DNA of 13,345 nucleotides from Candidatus Thorarchaeota archaeon. Its GTDB lineage: Archaea > Asgardarchaeota > Thorarchaeia > Thorarchaeales > Thorarchaeaceae. Of this stretch, positions 1 to 7,387 are shown in pieces (positions within the stretch are counted from its first letter, which is position 1; each line of letters begins with the position of its first letter). The DNA is taken from assembly GCA_030638785.1 (NCBI GenBank), contig DAOWDY010000033.1, forward strand, positions 1 to 13,345, written 5' to 3'. The notes under the pieces were generated by a model, which was not told the DNA's origin, made no database searches, and saw only the letters and a program-made list of their open reading frames with translations. The position numbers were made by a program, and so were the translations under genes.

Positions 1-1
1 A

Positions 2-31
2 GAACCAGCCCTGAGATGGAGTAAATGGTGA
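2..31 (+). CDS. possible 3' end of an upstream gene (partial)
   Basis: Frame 2 reads nine codons, EPALRWSKW, then TGA at 29-31, overlapping the next gene's ATG (25-27). The tail resembles residues near the C-terminus of that next protein (KPVARWSVED), sharing P, R, W and S in register, so the upstream gene could be a related acetyltransferase-like paralogue. Frame 1 also stays open to a TAA at 22-24 (RTSPEME), so the reading frame of the upstream gene is not certain. Nine residues are too few for a family call. Confidence 0.25.
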   Translation, partial: EPALRWSKW

Positions 32-888
32 CAATACGAAAAGGCAAAATGCGGGATTGTAAGGATCTTCTAACAGTCTACCAGACAACACGTTGGTTCT
101 ATAGAACAAAGGAGGAAGGTTTCAAGACTGTAGAGGAAATCAAAGTTGAACATCGTGGTGTAGGTTTTAAAAACTGGGGATGGCTGGTTGCAGAGAAAGA
201 TGGGGTTGTCGTAGGCGAGGTAGTTTTTAGGACTGAGAAGAATCCAATAGTTGGCAAAATCGGAATTATTCGCAATGTGGACATCGACGTTAGACATCAG
301 AAATCGAATATTGGTACAATGCTTACTAGAGCAGCTGAGGTAGTGCTCAAAGAAAAACGGGCTGCTCGAGTCGTATTGATGACTCCCCCAGAAGCATACA
401 ATTTTTGGATGAAGATTTCCTATTTCGCTAGAGGCTCGTTACTTATAATCAAGGCCAATCCTGAGAAGATAAAAGCAATTCCTCCAAAAAGAGTTAAGAC
501 CGTCCGACTCAAGGAAGTATCAGGTCTTCCGAAATCAATGGAATTCTCCAACAATGCTGCCCCAGGACTTCTTGCTGAAGTAGTTCGGAAGATTGTTGAC
601 GAAGGGGTTGCAGGAAGGTTATTCGAATTCTATAAGAAAGAGAAACTTGTTGGAATTGGAGCAATCATTAAATCCAGTTCGAAGCAAGCTGACTTTGTTG
701 TGGATGCTACGATATTTGGTCATGAGCATCTTGGATATATGATTTCCAAAACAGCATCTTCAGCGAAGGCATTGAAAATGAAAAAAGTTGTTGGCACAAT
801 CCCCAAGGACCAGCTCAAGCACTACAAGCCAGTAGCTCGCTGGTCCGTTGAGGATGCACGAGATATTCCAGTAACACGTATTCTCTAA
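25..888 (+). CDS. two-domain GNAT-like acetyltransferase
   Basis: A 287-residue soluble protein with no signal peptide or membrane segment. Residues about 3-150 look like a GNAT N-acetyltransferase domain: a mixed N-terminal helix region, strands around 53-70, and a motif-A-like strand and loop, NVDIDVRHQKSNIG (84-97), followed by a helix. The acetyl-CoA pyrophosphate loop is normally Q/R-x-x-G-x-G; here it reads QKSNIG, with Asn95 in place of the first Gly, so binding may be weakened. Residues about 150-287 may be a second, diverged GNAT-like half; this is weaker. The substrate is unknown. The ATG at 25 is preceded by only a short GGAG (18-21) and overlaps or abuts the end of an upstream reading frame, suggesting translational coupling. 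The 3' end overlaps the convergent Ig-like gene by 4 bp. Confidence 0.65.
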   Translation: MVTIRKGKMRDCKDLLTVYQTTRWFYRTKEEGFKTVEEIKVEHRGVGFKNWGWLVAEKDGVVVGEVVFRTEKNPIVGKIGIIRNVDIDVRHQKSNIGTMLTRAAEVVLKEKRAARVVLMTPPEAYNFWMKISYFARGSLLIIKANPEKIKAIPPKRVKTVRLKEVSGLPKSMEFSNNAAPGLLAEVVRKIVDEGVAGRLFEFYKKEKLVGIGAIIKSSSKQADFVVDATIFGHEHLGYMISKTASSAKALKMKKVVGTIPKDQLKHYKPVARWSVEDARDIPVTRIL

Positions 889-2447
889 TTCTCATCGTCC
901 GCCTTGAGTAGAGGTAGTACCCAATTCAGGAATACTAGAATTCCACCAAGTATCCAGATACTTGATAGATTGAGATGCCAGACTGCAAAGCCAAGATTTG
1001 TGACTCCAAGAATCACGAATGCTGCAGCAATGACCGCACCATATACGAGATCAAGAATCAACACTGGTCGAAGAGGTTCATCATTTCGCTTCCTGTAGAG
1101 TGGAATCATGATTGCTAGACCAAGGAGCACGCCAATGCTTGCTACTTCTTCGATCTTCATGTTTGCAAATCCATAGGTTGCTTCTACTTCTACGGTTTCT
1201 CCCTCTTCTGTTTCAACAACAACCTTGAGTACATGCTCCCACTTTGTGTACAGATTAGTATCAAGGTAGAAGGTGAACTCTCCTACCGCAACATCGGTAT
1301 AGTTGGCGACGACCTCGTCATCAATATAAACTCTAACCGTAACTACATCCCAAGTTGATTCGATATCCACAGTGAATGCTGTATATCCCACCACCAAATC
1401 ATCGGTTGGTGACACAAACTCAACATCGGGAACTCCGTGGTTATCGATAATAAATGTCCTATGGGTTTCCCAGACGTGGCCGAAATCATCGTAGGCTCTA
1501 AAGGTGAAATTATGTTCTCCCTCTGAGTATGAAGTGGTGTCAAGTGTAAAGGATGAGATTCCTGTATAGAGTGTTATGTTTGAAACATCCGGTACAAGCA
1601 CACCATCGACATAAGCTGAAAGTTCAACTGAATCGTAAGGAGATACGATTCGAATCTGAATCTCTGCATCCCCTAATAATGTATCAAATTGAGTCAGTCC
1701 TCTAAGGAAGAATCTTACATGATCAAGGAAGAATAGAGTTACAGATGCAGAATCCTGCAAACCTTCCTCGGTATAAACGATAACGTTGATACCATGATCA
1801 CCATTCTCGTATCTCGTTGCATTTATCGTATAATTCTCCGCCCCGACATTGACTAATGTAGCATTGTACTCAGAAGTCATCTCACCATCTACTGTTATGT
1901 TCAAGTAGACTTCTGGATAATCCGAAGTAATGTTAAGATATAGATCATCAAATCCTGTGAAATTAGCCAGTGTAACAGGAGAAATTATCTCTACATTTGG
2001 AACTCCATGATTATCTACATTGAAGATGTATGTGTAAGTTTGTTTCTCATCAGTTCCAGTGCTGTTATCCTCAAACAACAGTGTGAAGTTTAGATGTCCT
2101 TCAGCAAGTGTTGTTGTATCTATCGTGACATTCTGTATTCCATTGGCGATGGGGGTACCATTATAGTCAGGATAGATTTCACCCTCGATAAAGAGTGTAA
2201 GGTTCAAAGTACCACTGTCTGAAGAAATGTCTAATGTTATATTGAATGTACCTTCCACTGTGCTTTGATTTGCTGGTGTCTGAAGTACGACAGTGATATT
2301 ATCTGAATCAAATCCTGCAAACGTATGAGGATTGACAGGTGCTTCAGCGGCTCCTAGATTCGATGTAGTTGTCAGCGGTTGAATTGCCATAGAACCTGCA
2401 AGAAACGTAATTGCCACTAGAATTGCTACTAGACTTGTTTTTCTCAT
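885..2447 (-). CDS. secreted Ig-like repeat membrane protein
   Basis: A 520-residue surface protein. Residues 1-20 form a signal peptide (MRK, then a hydrophobic run to about 17). Four beta-rich Ig-like repeats of about 95 residues follow, at roughly 50-146, 147-242, 243-336 and 337-428; most carry a Y-x-x-G-x-H-like turn before the last strands. The linkers VDNHGVP (144-150) and IDNHGVP (334-340) are nearly identical and 190 residues apart. The ectodomain holds about 17 N-x-S/T sequons, suggesting heavy N-glycosylation. Three membrane helices end the protein (about 435-451, 462-486, 496-514), with YRKR after the first marking the cytoplasmic side. The frame is open to an ATG at 2546, but I chose the ATG at 2447: it begins the signal peptide, has GGAAGG 7 nt upstream, and a TATA-like box at 2512-2520 lies inside the longer version. 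Adhesion, envelope structure or sensing are possible; function unknown. Confidence 0.75.
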   Translation of the reverse strand: MRKTSLVAILVAITFLAGSMAIQPLTTTSNLGAAEAPVNPHTFAGFDSDNITVVLQTPANQSTVEGTFNITLDISSDSGTLNLTLFIEGEIYPDYNGTPIANGIQNVTIDTTTLAEGHLNFTLLFEDNSTGTDEKQTYTYIFNVDNHGVPNVEIISPVTLANFTGFDDLYLNITSDYPEVYLNITVDGEMTSEYNATLVNVGAENYTINATRYENGDHGINVIVYTEEGLQDSASVTLFFLDHVRFFLRGLTQFDTLLGDAEIQIRIVSPYDSVELSAYVDGVLVPDVSNITLYTGISSFTLDTTSYSEGEHNFTFRAYDDFGHVWETHRTFIIDNHGVPDVEFVSPTDDLVVGYTAFTVDIESTWDVVTVRVYIDDEVVANYTDVAVGEFTFYLDTNLYTKWEHVLKVVVETEEGETVEVEATYGFANMKIEEVASIGVLLGLAIMIPLYRKRNDEPLRPVLILDLVYGAVIAAAFVILGVTNLGFAVWHLNLSSIWILGGILVFLNWVLPLLKADDEN

Positions 2448-2511
2448 TCTGAAGCCTTCCTTGAACCCTGTACCATTTAGTCGGGCGGATGGGGCACAGG
2501 AAATTAGACTA

Positions 2512-2520
2512 CTTTTAAGG
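2512..2520 (-). promoter_or_regulatory. TATA-like box for the Ig-like surface protein
   Basis: The minus strand reads CCTTAAAAG, a fair match to archaeal TATA boxes. A start about 26 nt downstream would fall near 2488, giving a leader of about 40 nt before the ATG at 2447. It would be incompatible with the longer reading frame beginning at 2546. Confidence 0.4.
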
Positions 2521-2551
2521 CTAGCGCCAGTTTCAAACATGTACAAGAGGG

Positions 2552-2560
2552 AGATATATT
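2552..2560 (+). promoter_or_regulatory. TATA-like box for the glycyl radical operon
   Basis: GATATATTA sits about 55 bp ahead of the ATG at 2610. Transcription would start near 2582, leaving a leader of about 28 nt without a clear ribosome site. It is the best TATA match in this intergenic region and lies about 40 bp from the divergent box on the other strand. Confidence 0.5.
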
Positions 2561-2609
2561 AGCGGTTCTTGTCCTAGTGATGCGTTCAAAAACATGGGAC
2601 TGAAGTGCA

Positions 2610-5006
2610 ATGACCCTTGACAATGAGCGTGCATCAGGCAAAATTTGGTCTCCTTCTGATACTCTATCGAATAGAGTAAAACGACTAAGAAACCAATTCT
2701 ATTCATTTCATGATAGAACGGAAACTAATGAACCATATTCATTCACTACAGGCACAAAATGGGATGAAGTCTACTCAACACATGATTGGGCACAGGAACC
2801 TGCCCTCTATCCATTCTTCGCCTCAATCAATGCCACTCTACAAGCAATGGCAATCCCTGTTGCACTACCTGATGATTATTGGGACCATGGATTAGCAATG
2901 CGTCGTGCAATCTTTTTCCATGAGGTTATGACAAAACACATGCCAGTAACTATTCTTGATGATGAGATGGTTGTTGGGTTCAACTTCAGTACTGCATTAT
3001 CTAAATCCTTGAATAAGTCTGAAACAAAGGTACGCAACAAGGAGATGTCCAAATGGTTTGAAGAAGCAGGACGTTTGAATGCAGTTGGAATTGGAACCGC
3101 TACCTCTGTTCCCGGACATATCATTCCAAACTACGCGAAAGCCCTAAGTGTTGGAATGAAGGGTCTTGTTGAAGAGTACGAAGGAATCTTGAAGGGTGAT
3201 ATCTCCCCAAAACATCGTGAATTTGTAGAATCATTGATTCTTAGTTGCAAAACTGCACGTGACTTCAACAAACGTTACGCTGACAAAGCGCGAGAACTCC
3301 TCGAATCGACAACGGACCCGGAAAGAAAATCTGAACTTGAGGAAATTGCAAGAATATGCGACATGGTTCCTTGGAATCCCCCCGAAACATTTTGGGAAGC
3401 ATTGCAGGCATTGTGGACTGTTCACATTCTTGTTATGGCGGCTGAATCATACCCTGGAGCAGGTCTGTCTCACGGTCGATGGGACCAATACATGTATCCA
3501 TTCTATAAGGCCAGTATGGAGTCAGGTGATCTCTTACCTGAGAAGGCAAAAGAACTTCTCCACTGTTACTGGATTAAACACAATTATGTTTACGATTTTC
3601 AAGGAAGATTGGGTTTGAATCAGGGAATTAACTCCGGATTCGGACAACTAATGACGTTAGGCGGTTGTGGTCCAAACGGTGAAGATATGGCCAATGAACT
3701 GACTTGGCTAGCTTTGGATGTTATCGAGGAGATGAACCTCCTTGAGCCAAAACCGAATGTTCGAATTCATAAGAACACACCAGATGATTTCCTGATGAAG
3801 ATAGCAGGAATGCTATCGAGAGCACAAGGGTCTCCATTCCTTCTAAACTTCGACGAACATAGTATTGATGGATTGGTCTGGCAGGGTGTACCTCGTGAAG
3901 ATGCTTGGGATTACGGAGTGGTTGGATGTCTAGAGAATACAATGCAAGGAAATGATCGCTCTGATACTATTGATGTCAACATCAATCTTGCAAAGGCTGT
4001 TGAATTAGCTCTCAATGATGGGAAAGACATCGCGACCGGTCAACAGATGGGGCTAAAGACGGGAGATCCACTTTCTTTTACAACCTATGAACAGTTTCGA
4101 GATTCCGTCAAAGTTCAGCTTGCTGAACTAATTAGATTACTAACTCGGTGTGGCAGCATGGCTGATACGATTCGTGCAAAGTACCAGCCTACTCCCTATC
4201 TGAGTGCACTCATGGATGGATGTGCTACAAGAGGCAAGGACATCAATGAGGGTGGAACTGATTGGAATTTCACTACAGTTGAAGGAATGGGAATTGCAAC
4301 TCTCGTGGATTCTGTTGCGGCTGTCAAGATGATGGTCTTTGATCAGAAACGAATCACAATGAAGGAACTTCTCGCGGCGATTCATGACAATTATAAGAAC
4401 CAAGAAGAGATTCGTCAGTTGCTTCGACAGAAAGCACCCAAATTCGGTAATGATGATGATTATGTTGATGAGATTGCTCGTGAGTTCTCAACGTTTTGGG
4501 GTGAAGAAACCTTCAAACATGAAAACCCCTACACCGGAAAAAGATATCGTGCAGGGTATTTGAGTTGGAACTATTATATCCCTCTTGCTCCTCTCACTGC
4601 AGCAACTCCTGACGGACGTCGACGTGGAGAGTTTCTTTCAGGTGGTGTTGGAGCTGTTCAGGGTATGGATGCAAAGGGTCCAACAGCATCAATCCGTTCA
4701 GTTGGGAAACTTGGTTTAGAAACTATCCCCAATGGAGCGTCACATACAATTACTTTGAGTCCCTCCATGGTGAGGTCTCAGGAAAACGTTGCTAAACTGG
4801 CGGCTCTTCTACGAGCTTACAATGAAGTAGGCGGTACAGCATTACAGATCAACATCATTAATAGCGAAACGCTAAGGGATGCCCAGTCTAATCCAGATAA
4901 GTACTCAAACTTGCTTATCCGCGTAACTGGTTATAACGCATACTTCACACAGATTGGGCGAGAACTCCAAGAGGAGATTATCACTAGGACGGAGCATAAT
5001 CTCTAA
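2610..5006 (+). CDS. glycyl radical enzyme (PFL2-like), substrate unknown
   Basis: A 798-residue glycyl radical enzyme, probably cytoplasmic and oxygen-sensitive. The PFL-type barrel spans about 1-650. The thiyl-radical site is VVGCLENT, with Cys440 and Glu442 forming the C-x-E arrangement of dehydratase, lyase and decarboxylase members; true pyruvate formate-lyase has two adjacent cysteines, so that activity is unlikely. The C-terminal radical loop is LIRVTGYNAYF with Gly774, followed by a QIGRELQEEI helix; the usual RVSGY has Thr for Ser here. SHGRWDQYMYPFY (287-299) and GGCGPNG are other family-like segments. Many characterised relatives read GCVEP, whereas this one reads GCLEN, so I do not assign choline lyase, glycerol dehydratase, hydroxyproline dehydratase or arylacetate decarboxylase activity. 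Length is normal and no frameshift is seen. Its stop overlaps the activase ATG by one base (TAATG), indicating coupled translation. Confidence 0.93.
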   Translation: MTLDNERASGKIWSPSDTLSNRVKRLRNQFYSFHDRTETNEPYSFTTGTKWDEVYSTHDWAQEPALYPFFASINATLQAMAIPVALPDDYWDHGLAMRRAIFFHEVMTKHMPVTILDDEMVVGFNFSTALSKSLNKSETKVRNKEMSKWFEEAGRLNAVGIGTATSVPGHIIPNYAKALSVGMKGLVEEYEGILKGDISPKHREFVESLILSCKTARDFNKRYADKARELLESTTDPERKSELEEIARICDMVPWNPPETFWEALQALWTVHILVMAAESYPGAGLSHGRWDQYMYPFYKASMESGDLLPEKAKELLHCYWIKHNYVYDFQGRLGLNQGINSGFGQLMTLGGCGPNGEDMANELTWLALDVIEEMNLLEPKPNVRIHKNTPDDFLMKIAGMLSRAQGSPFLLNFDEHSIDGLVWQGVPREDAWDYGVVGCLENTMQGNDRSDTIDVNINLAKAVELALNDGKDIATGQQMGLKTGDPLSFTTYEQFRDSVKVQLAELIRLLTRCGSMADTIRAKYQPTPYLSALMDGCATRGKDINEGGTDWNFTTVEGMGIATLVDSVAAVKMMVFDQKRITMKELLAAIHDNYKNQEEIRQLLRQKAPKFGNDDDYVDEIAREFSTFWGEETFKHENPYTGKRYRAGYLSWNYYIPLAPLTAATPDGRRRGEFLSGGVGAVQGMDAKGPTASIRSVGKLGLETIPNGASHTITLSPSMVRSQENVAKLAALLRAYNEVGGTALQINIINSETLRDAQSNPDKYSNLLIRVTGYNAYFTQIGRELQEEIITRTEHNL

Positions 5007-5983
5007 TGACACGAACTGGAATCCTTACTAACATTCAACGGTGCTCGACTGAGGATGGTCCTGGCATTCGCACAACTGCATTCCTTAAAGGATGCCCTCT
5101 AAACTGTGTTTGGTGTCATAATATCGAGACCATCGATTCTAATCCGAGAACTGTCTGGCATTCCGAAAAATGCATCGGCGATAAAGCGTGCATAGAGGCT
5201 TGTCCTGAAGGTGCGCTTGATCTTACAACGGAAGGAATGGTCATAGATTTGAGGAAATGCTTGGTCTGTGGGACATGTGAAGAAGAGTGTCCAGCAGGTG
5301 CAATTGAGATTATTGGAAAGACTTGGGAGGTAGATGCGCTAGTTGAAGAGTTAATTCGCGACAAAGTCTTCTTTGATACTTCAAATGGAGGTGTCACAAT
5401 CTCTGGAGGTGAGCCCTTACTTCAACATGAGTTCACAAAGGAACTTGCATCAAAGCTTAGGGTAAAAGGAGTTCATGTTGCCTTGGACACCACTGGCTAT
5501 GCAAGTGAGAGCGTCTGGCGGTCTATACTCGAACACGTAGACTTGGTGCTTCTAGATTTGAAGCAGATGGACCCAGAAAAGCATCAGGAATTTGTCGGGA
5601 TTCCTCTTGAACGGGTATTAGAAAACGCAAAGATTCTCACAGAGGTTGGTATGCCTGTTTGGGTTCGAACTCCTATCATTCCTGACCACACTGACACCAG
5701 AGAAAACATTAGAGCAATTTCGAAATTCATCGCTCAGTATATGCAAACCGTTGAAAGATACGATTTACTAGCTTTCAACAAGATGTGTATTGAGAAATAT
5801 TCCCTCTTTGGCCTTGAATATCCTTTGAAAGATTATGACATGATTGAGAAAGAGAAGATGGAGGTCCTTGCTCAGCTGGCATGTGAAGAAGGTATTTCCA
5901 ATGTGACTTGGTCAGGCATGACAAAACGAGATGACAACGAATCAGAATTAACGAGAACGAATGAGGTGAAGACCTGTGGATAA
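5006..5983 (+). CDS. glycyl radical enzyme activase (radical SAM)
   Basis: A 325-residue radical SAM protein that should cleave S-adenosylmethionine and abstract hydrogen from Gly774 of the preceding enzyme. The radical SAM motif is C30-PLN-C34-VW-C37. A ferredoxin-like insert (about 52-105) is typical of activases for non-PFL glycyl radical enzymes. Its second half is a complete C85-x2-C88-x2-C91-x3-C95-P set. The first half reads KCIGDKACIEACP: C56, C62 and C66 are kept but Asp59 replaces the usual second cysteine, the C-x2-D-x2-C pattern known from Pyrococcus furiosus ferredoxin. GGVTISGGEPLLQ (about 127-139) is the SAM-binding GGE region. The start is fixed by the TAATG overlap with the enzyme gene, and the 3' end overlaps the next gene by 8 nt. 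Partnership with the upstream enzyme is strongly implied by this arrangement. Confidence 0.93.
   Translation: MTRTGILTNIQRCSTEDGPGIRTTAFLKGCPLNCVWCHNIETIDSNPRTVWHSEKCIGDKACIEACPEGALDLTTEGMVIDLRKCLVCGTCEEECPAGAIEIIGKTWEVDALVEELIRDKVFFDTSNGGVTISGGEPLLQHEFTKELASKLRVKGVHVALDTTGYASESVWRSILEHVDLVLLDLKQMDPEKHQEFVGIPLERVLENAKILTEVGMPVWVRTPIIPDHTDTRENIRAISKFIAQYMQTVERYDLLAFNKMCIEKYSLFGLEYPLKDYDMIEKEKMEVLAQLACEEGISNVTWSGMTKRDDNESELTRTNEVKTCG
5963..5969 (+). promoter_or_regulatory. ribosome binding site deciding a GTG start
   Basis: GAGGTGA, an exact part of AGGAGGTGA, lies inside the activase coding region 6 nt before the GTG at 5976. It supports that GTG as the true start of the split-barrel protein. 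Confidence 0.7.
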
Positions 5984-6809
5984 CATTATTCCAGAAGATT
6001 TAGCGAATGCAATGAAGGAGTTTCTTACTCCTAAATTTATGATCACTCAGGACTCAAATGGTGAACCAAATACCGCCCTTGTGTTGTCATGGAACATCTA
6101 TGAGAAGACCAAACTGGTCTATGGTGACATAATGACGTTCAAGAGTCGGCAAAACTTACTCGATGGAAATTCAAAGATGGCTCTACTAGTCATGACCATG
6201 GATCTCAATAGTTGGCTCATAAAAGCAGACTTCGAGTCATACCATCAATATGATGAGGTCTACGAGTTTATGGCTATGACCCCTTTCTTCAGGTATAACC
6301 AGTACACGAATCCACGTGGAGTTGGATTGGCTTATCCCAAATGGATTAGCCAAGGATATCCTATTTCGAAAGTAAATGTTCTGACCAATTACTTGAAAGC
6401 TAGAATGGCGAAAGGGAAGGTCCACTTCGAAGAAACTATTGAGGGAAACATGTCCCGCCCCGTTCTTAGGAGATTTTCAGAAATGGCTGCTGTAAAGATT
6501 CTGTCATTCATTGATGATGACGGATATCCCGCAGCTTTTCCAGCCTTTGGTATGGTGCCTGCCCATAGTAATCGTCTGGTGATTAAGAGAGGTGAGGAAA
6601 CTCGACGGGGATATTCGCTATCAGATGGTCAGAGAGTGGCAATCTCTCTTGTGACTCTTGAACCTGCAGCATTTCAGGTGAAAGGGACATTCAGGGAACT
6701 CAATGATGGAACAGCCGCGGTCGATCTCGATAGAGTTTATGTCTGTTCGCTACCTCGACCTGGAATGAGAATAGATATTCCACTATTAGATACTCCTCAG
6801 AACCCATAA
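5976..6809 (+). CDS. tandem split-barrel protein, PNPOx-like (FMN or F420 type)
   Basis: A 277-residue soluble protein resembling the pyridoxamine-phosphate-oxidase-like split barrel, a fold that binds FMN, F420 or haem. The first two strands appear twice: FMITQDSNGEPNTALVLSW (21-39) and VKILSFIDDDGYPAAFPAF (173-191). Each copy is followed by a basic or polar loop and a strand ending in an A-L/I-x-L/V-V pattern (69-73 and 222-226), and QVKGTFREL (234-242) matches the late barrel strand. This suggests two barrels in one chain, or a barrel plus a degenerate copy. The ligand cannot be read from the sequence. It starts with GTG, supported by GAGGTGA 6 nt upstream, and overlaps the activase by 8 nt, so the two are made together. 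A redox role in activating the radical enzyme is plausible but only inferred; a detoxifying or unrelated reductase is also possible. Confidence 0.65.
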   Translation: MDNIIPEDLANAMKEFLTPKFMITQDSNGEPNTALVLSWNIYEKTKLVYGDIMTFKSRQNLLDGNSKMALLVMTMDLNSWLIKADFESYHQYDEVYEFMAMTPFFRYNQYTNPRGVGLAYPKWISQGYPISKVNVLTNYLKARMAKGKVHFEETIEGNMSRPVLRRFSEMAAVKILSFIDDDGYPAAFPAFGMVPAHSNRLVIKRGEETRRGYSLSDGQRVAISLVTLEPAAFQVKGTFRELNDGTAAVDLDRVYVCSLPRPGMRIDIPLLDTPQNP

Positions 6810-6818
6810 GGTACATCT

Positions 6819-6823
6819 AGGTG
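6819..6823 (+). promoter_or_regulatory. ribosome binding site deciding a GTG start
   Basis: AGGTG stands 6 nt before the GTG at 6830, the same spacing seen at 5963-5969 and 7375-7380. It overlaps the alternative upstream GTG at 6821, which has only a weak AAGG further upstream, so it favours 6830. Confidence 0.45.
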
Positions 6824-6829
6824 GTTCAA

Positions 6830-7360
6830 GTGAAAGCATGGCAATTCAAAACAAAGGATGACCGGGAAATCCTAATCCGCCATGCAAAAATTAGTGATGC
6901 AAGAGATCTTCATCAGAATTTCTGCCAGGTAGTTCACGAATCAGAATGGTTACCTACTCTTCGACCTAATTCAAACCAAGCTGAATGGGCTGAATGGATT
7001 CAGAGAACCTATGGAAATCGTGAGATTCTGTTGATTGCACACATTGATGCTGAATATGTTGGACATTTGAGCTTACAACCTGAGGAGTGGGCGGCATCTG
7101 CTCATGTTGCTCGATTAGGAATCATAGTGCGGAAGCCATTTCGAGGTTTCGGGATTGGTAAAGCTCTCATGGTAGCAGCTGAGGACGCAGGTAGACAACA
7201 GCGATACGAAAAGATTACGCTAAGCACTTTTGACAACAATGCCATCGCACTTAGTTTGTACGAATCCCTTGGATATCGTCTTGTAGGGAAAAGAGAGCGT
7301 CATTTTCAGATGCCGAAGGGCTTTATAGATGAGATACTAATGGAGAAACCTATAGTCTAA
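6830..7360 (+). CDS. GNAT family N-acetyltransferase
   Basis: A 176-residue single-domain GNAT acetyltransferase that should transfer an acetyl group from acetyl-CoA to an amine. Motif A is intact: LGIIVRKPFRGFGIGKAL, with the canonical R-G-F-G-I-G acetyl-CoA loop at about 105-110, followed by a helix. The C-terminal NNAIALSLYESLGYRLVGK segment is the usual motif B of RimJ/RimL-like and related enzymes. The substrate, whether a small molecule or a protein N-terminus, cannot be told. I chose the GTG at 6830 because AGGTG precedes it by 6 nt; an in-frame GTG at 6821 would add three residues (MVQ) and is the alternative. It lies 20 nt after the split-barrel gene and 27 nt before the regulator gene, in the same direction, so it is probably co-transcribed. 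Confidence 0.85.
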   Translation: MKAWQFKTKDDREILIRHAKISDARDLHQNFCQVVHESEWLPTLRPNSNQAEWAEWIQRTYGNREILLIAHIDAEYVGHLSLQPEEWAASAHVARLGIIVRKPFRGFGIGKALMVAAEDAGRQQRYEKITLSTFDNNAIALSLYESLGYRLVGKRERHFQMPKGFIDEILMEKPIV

Positions 7361-7374
7361 GGAAAGTACCTAAA

Positions 7375-7380
7375 GAGGTG
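7375..7380 (+). promoter_or_regulatory. ribosome binding site deciding a GTG start
   Basis: GAGGTG lies 7 nt before the GTG at 7388 and supports that start for the HTH-ACT regulator. Confidence 0.65.
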
Positions 7381-7387
7381 CTATATC

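Noticed and set aside
2448..2546. N-terminal extension of the Ig-like protein to the ATG at 2546.
   Set aside because: It would bury the signal peptide 33 residues in and place the TATA-like box inside the gene; the ATG at 2447 has a ribosome site and a proper signal peptide.
2610..5006. Pyruvate formate-lyase as the identity of the glycyl radical enzyme.
   Set aside because: The active site has a single Cys followed by x-Glu rather than two adjacent cysteines, and the activase has the ferredoxin insert absent from the pyruvate formate-lyase activase.
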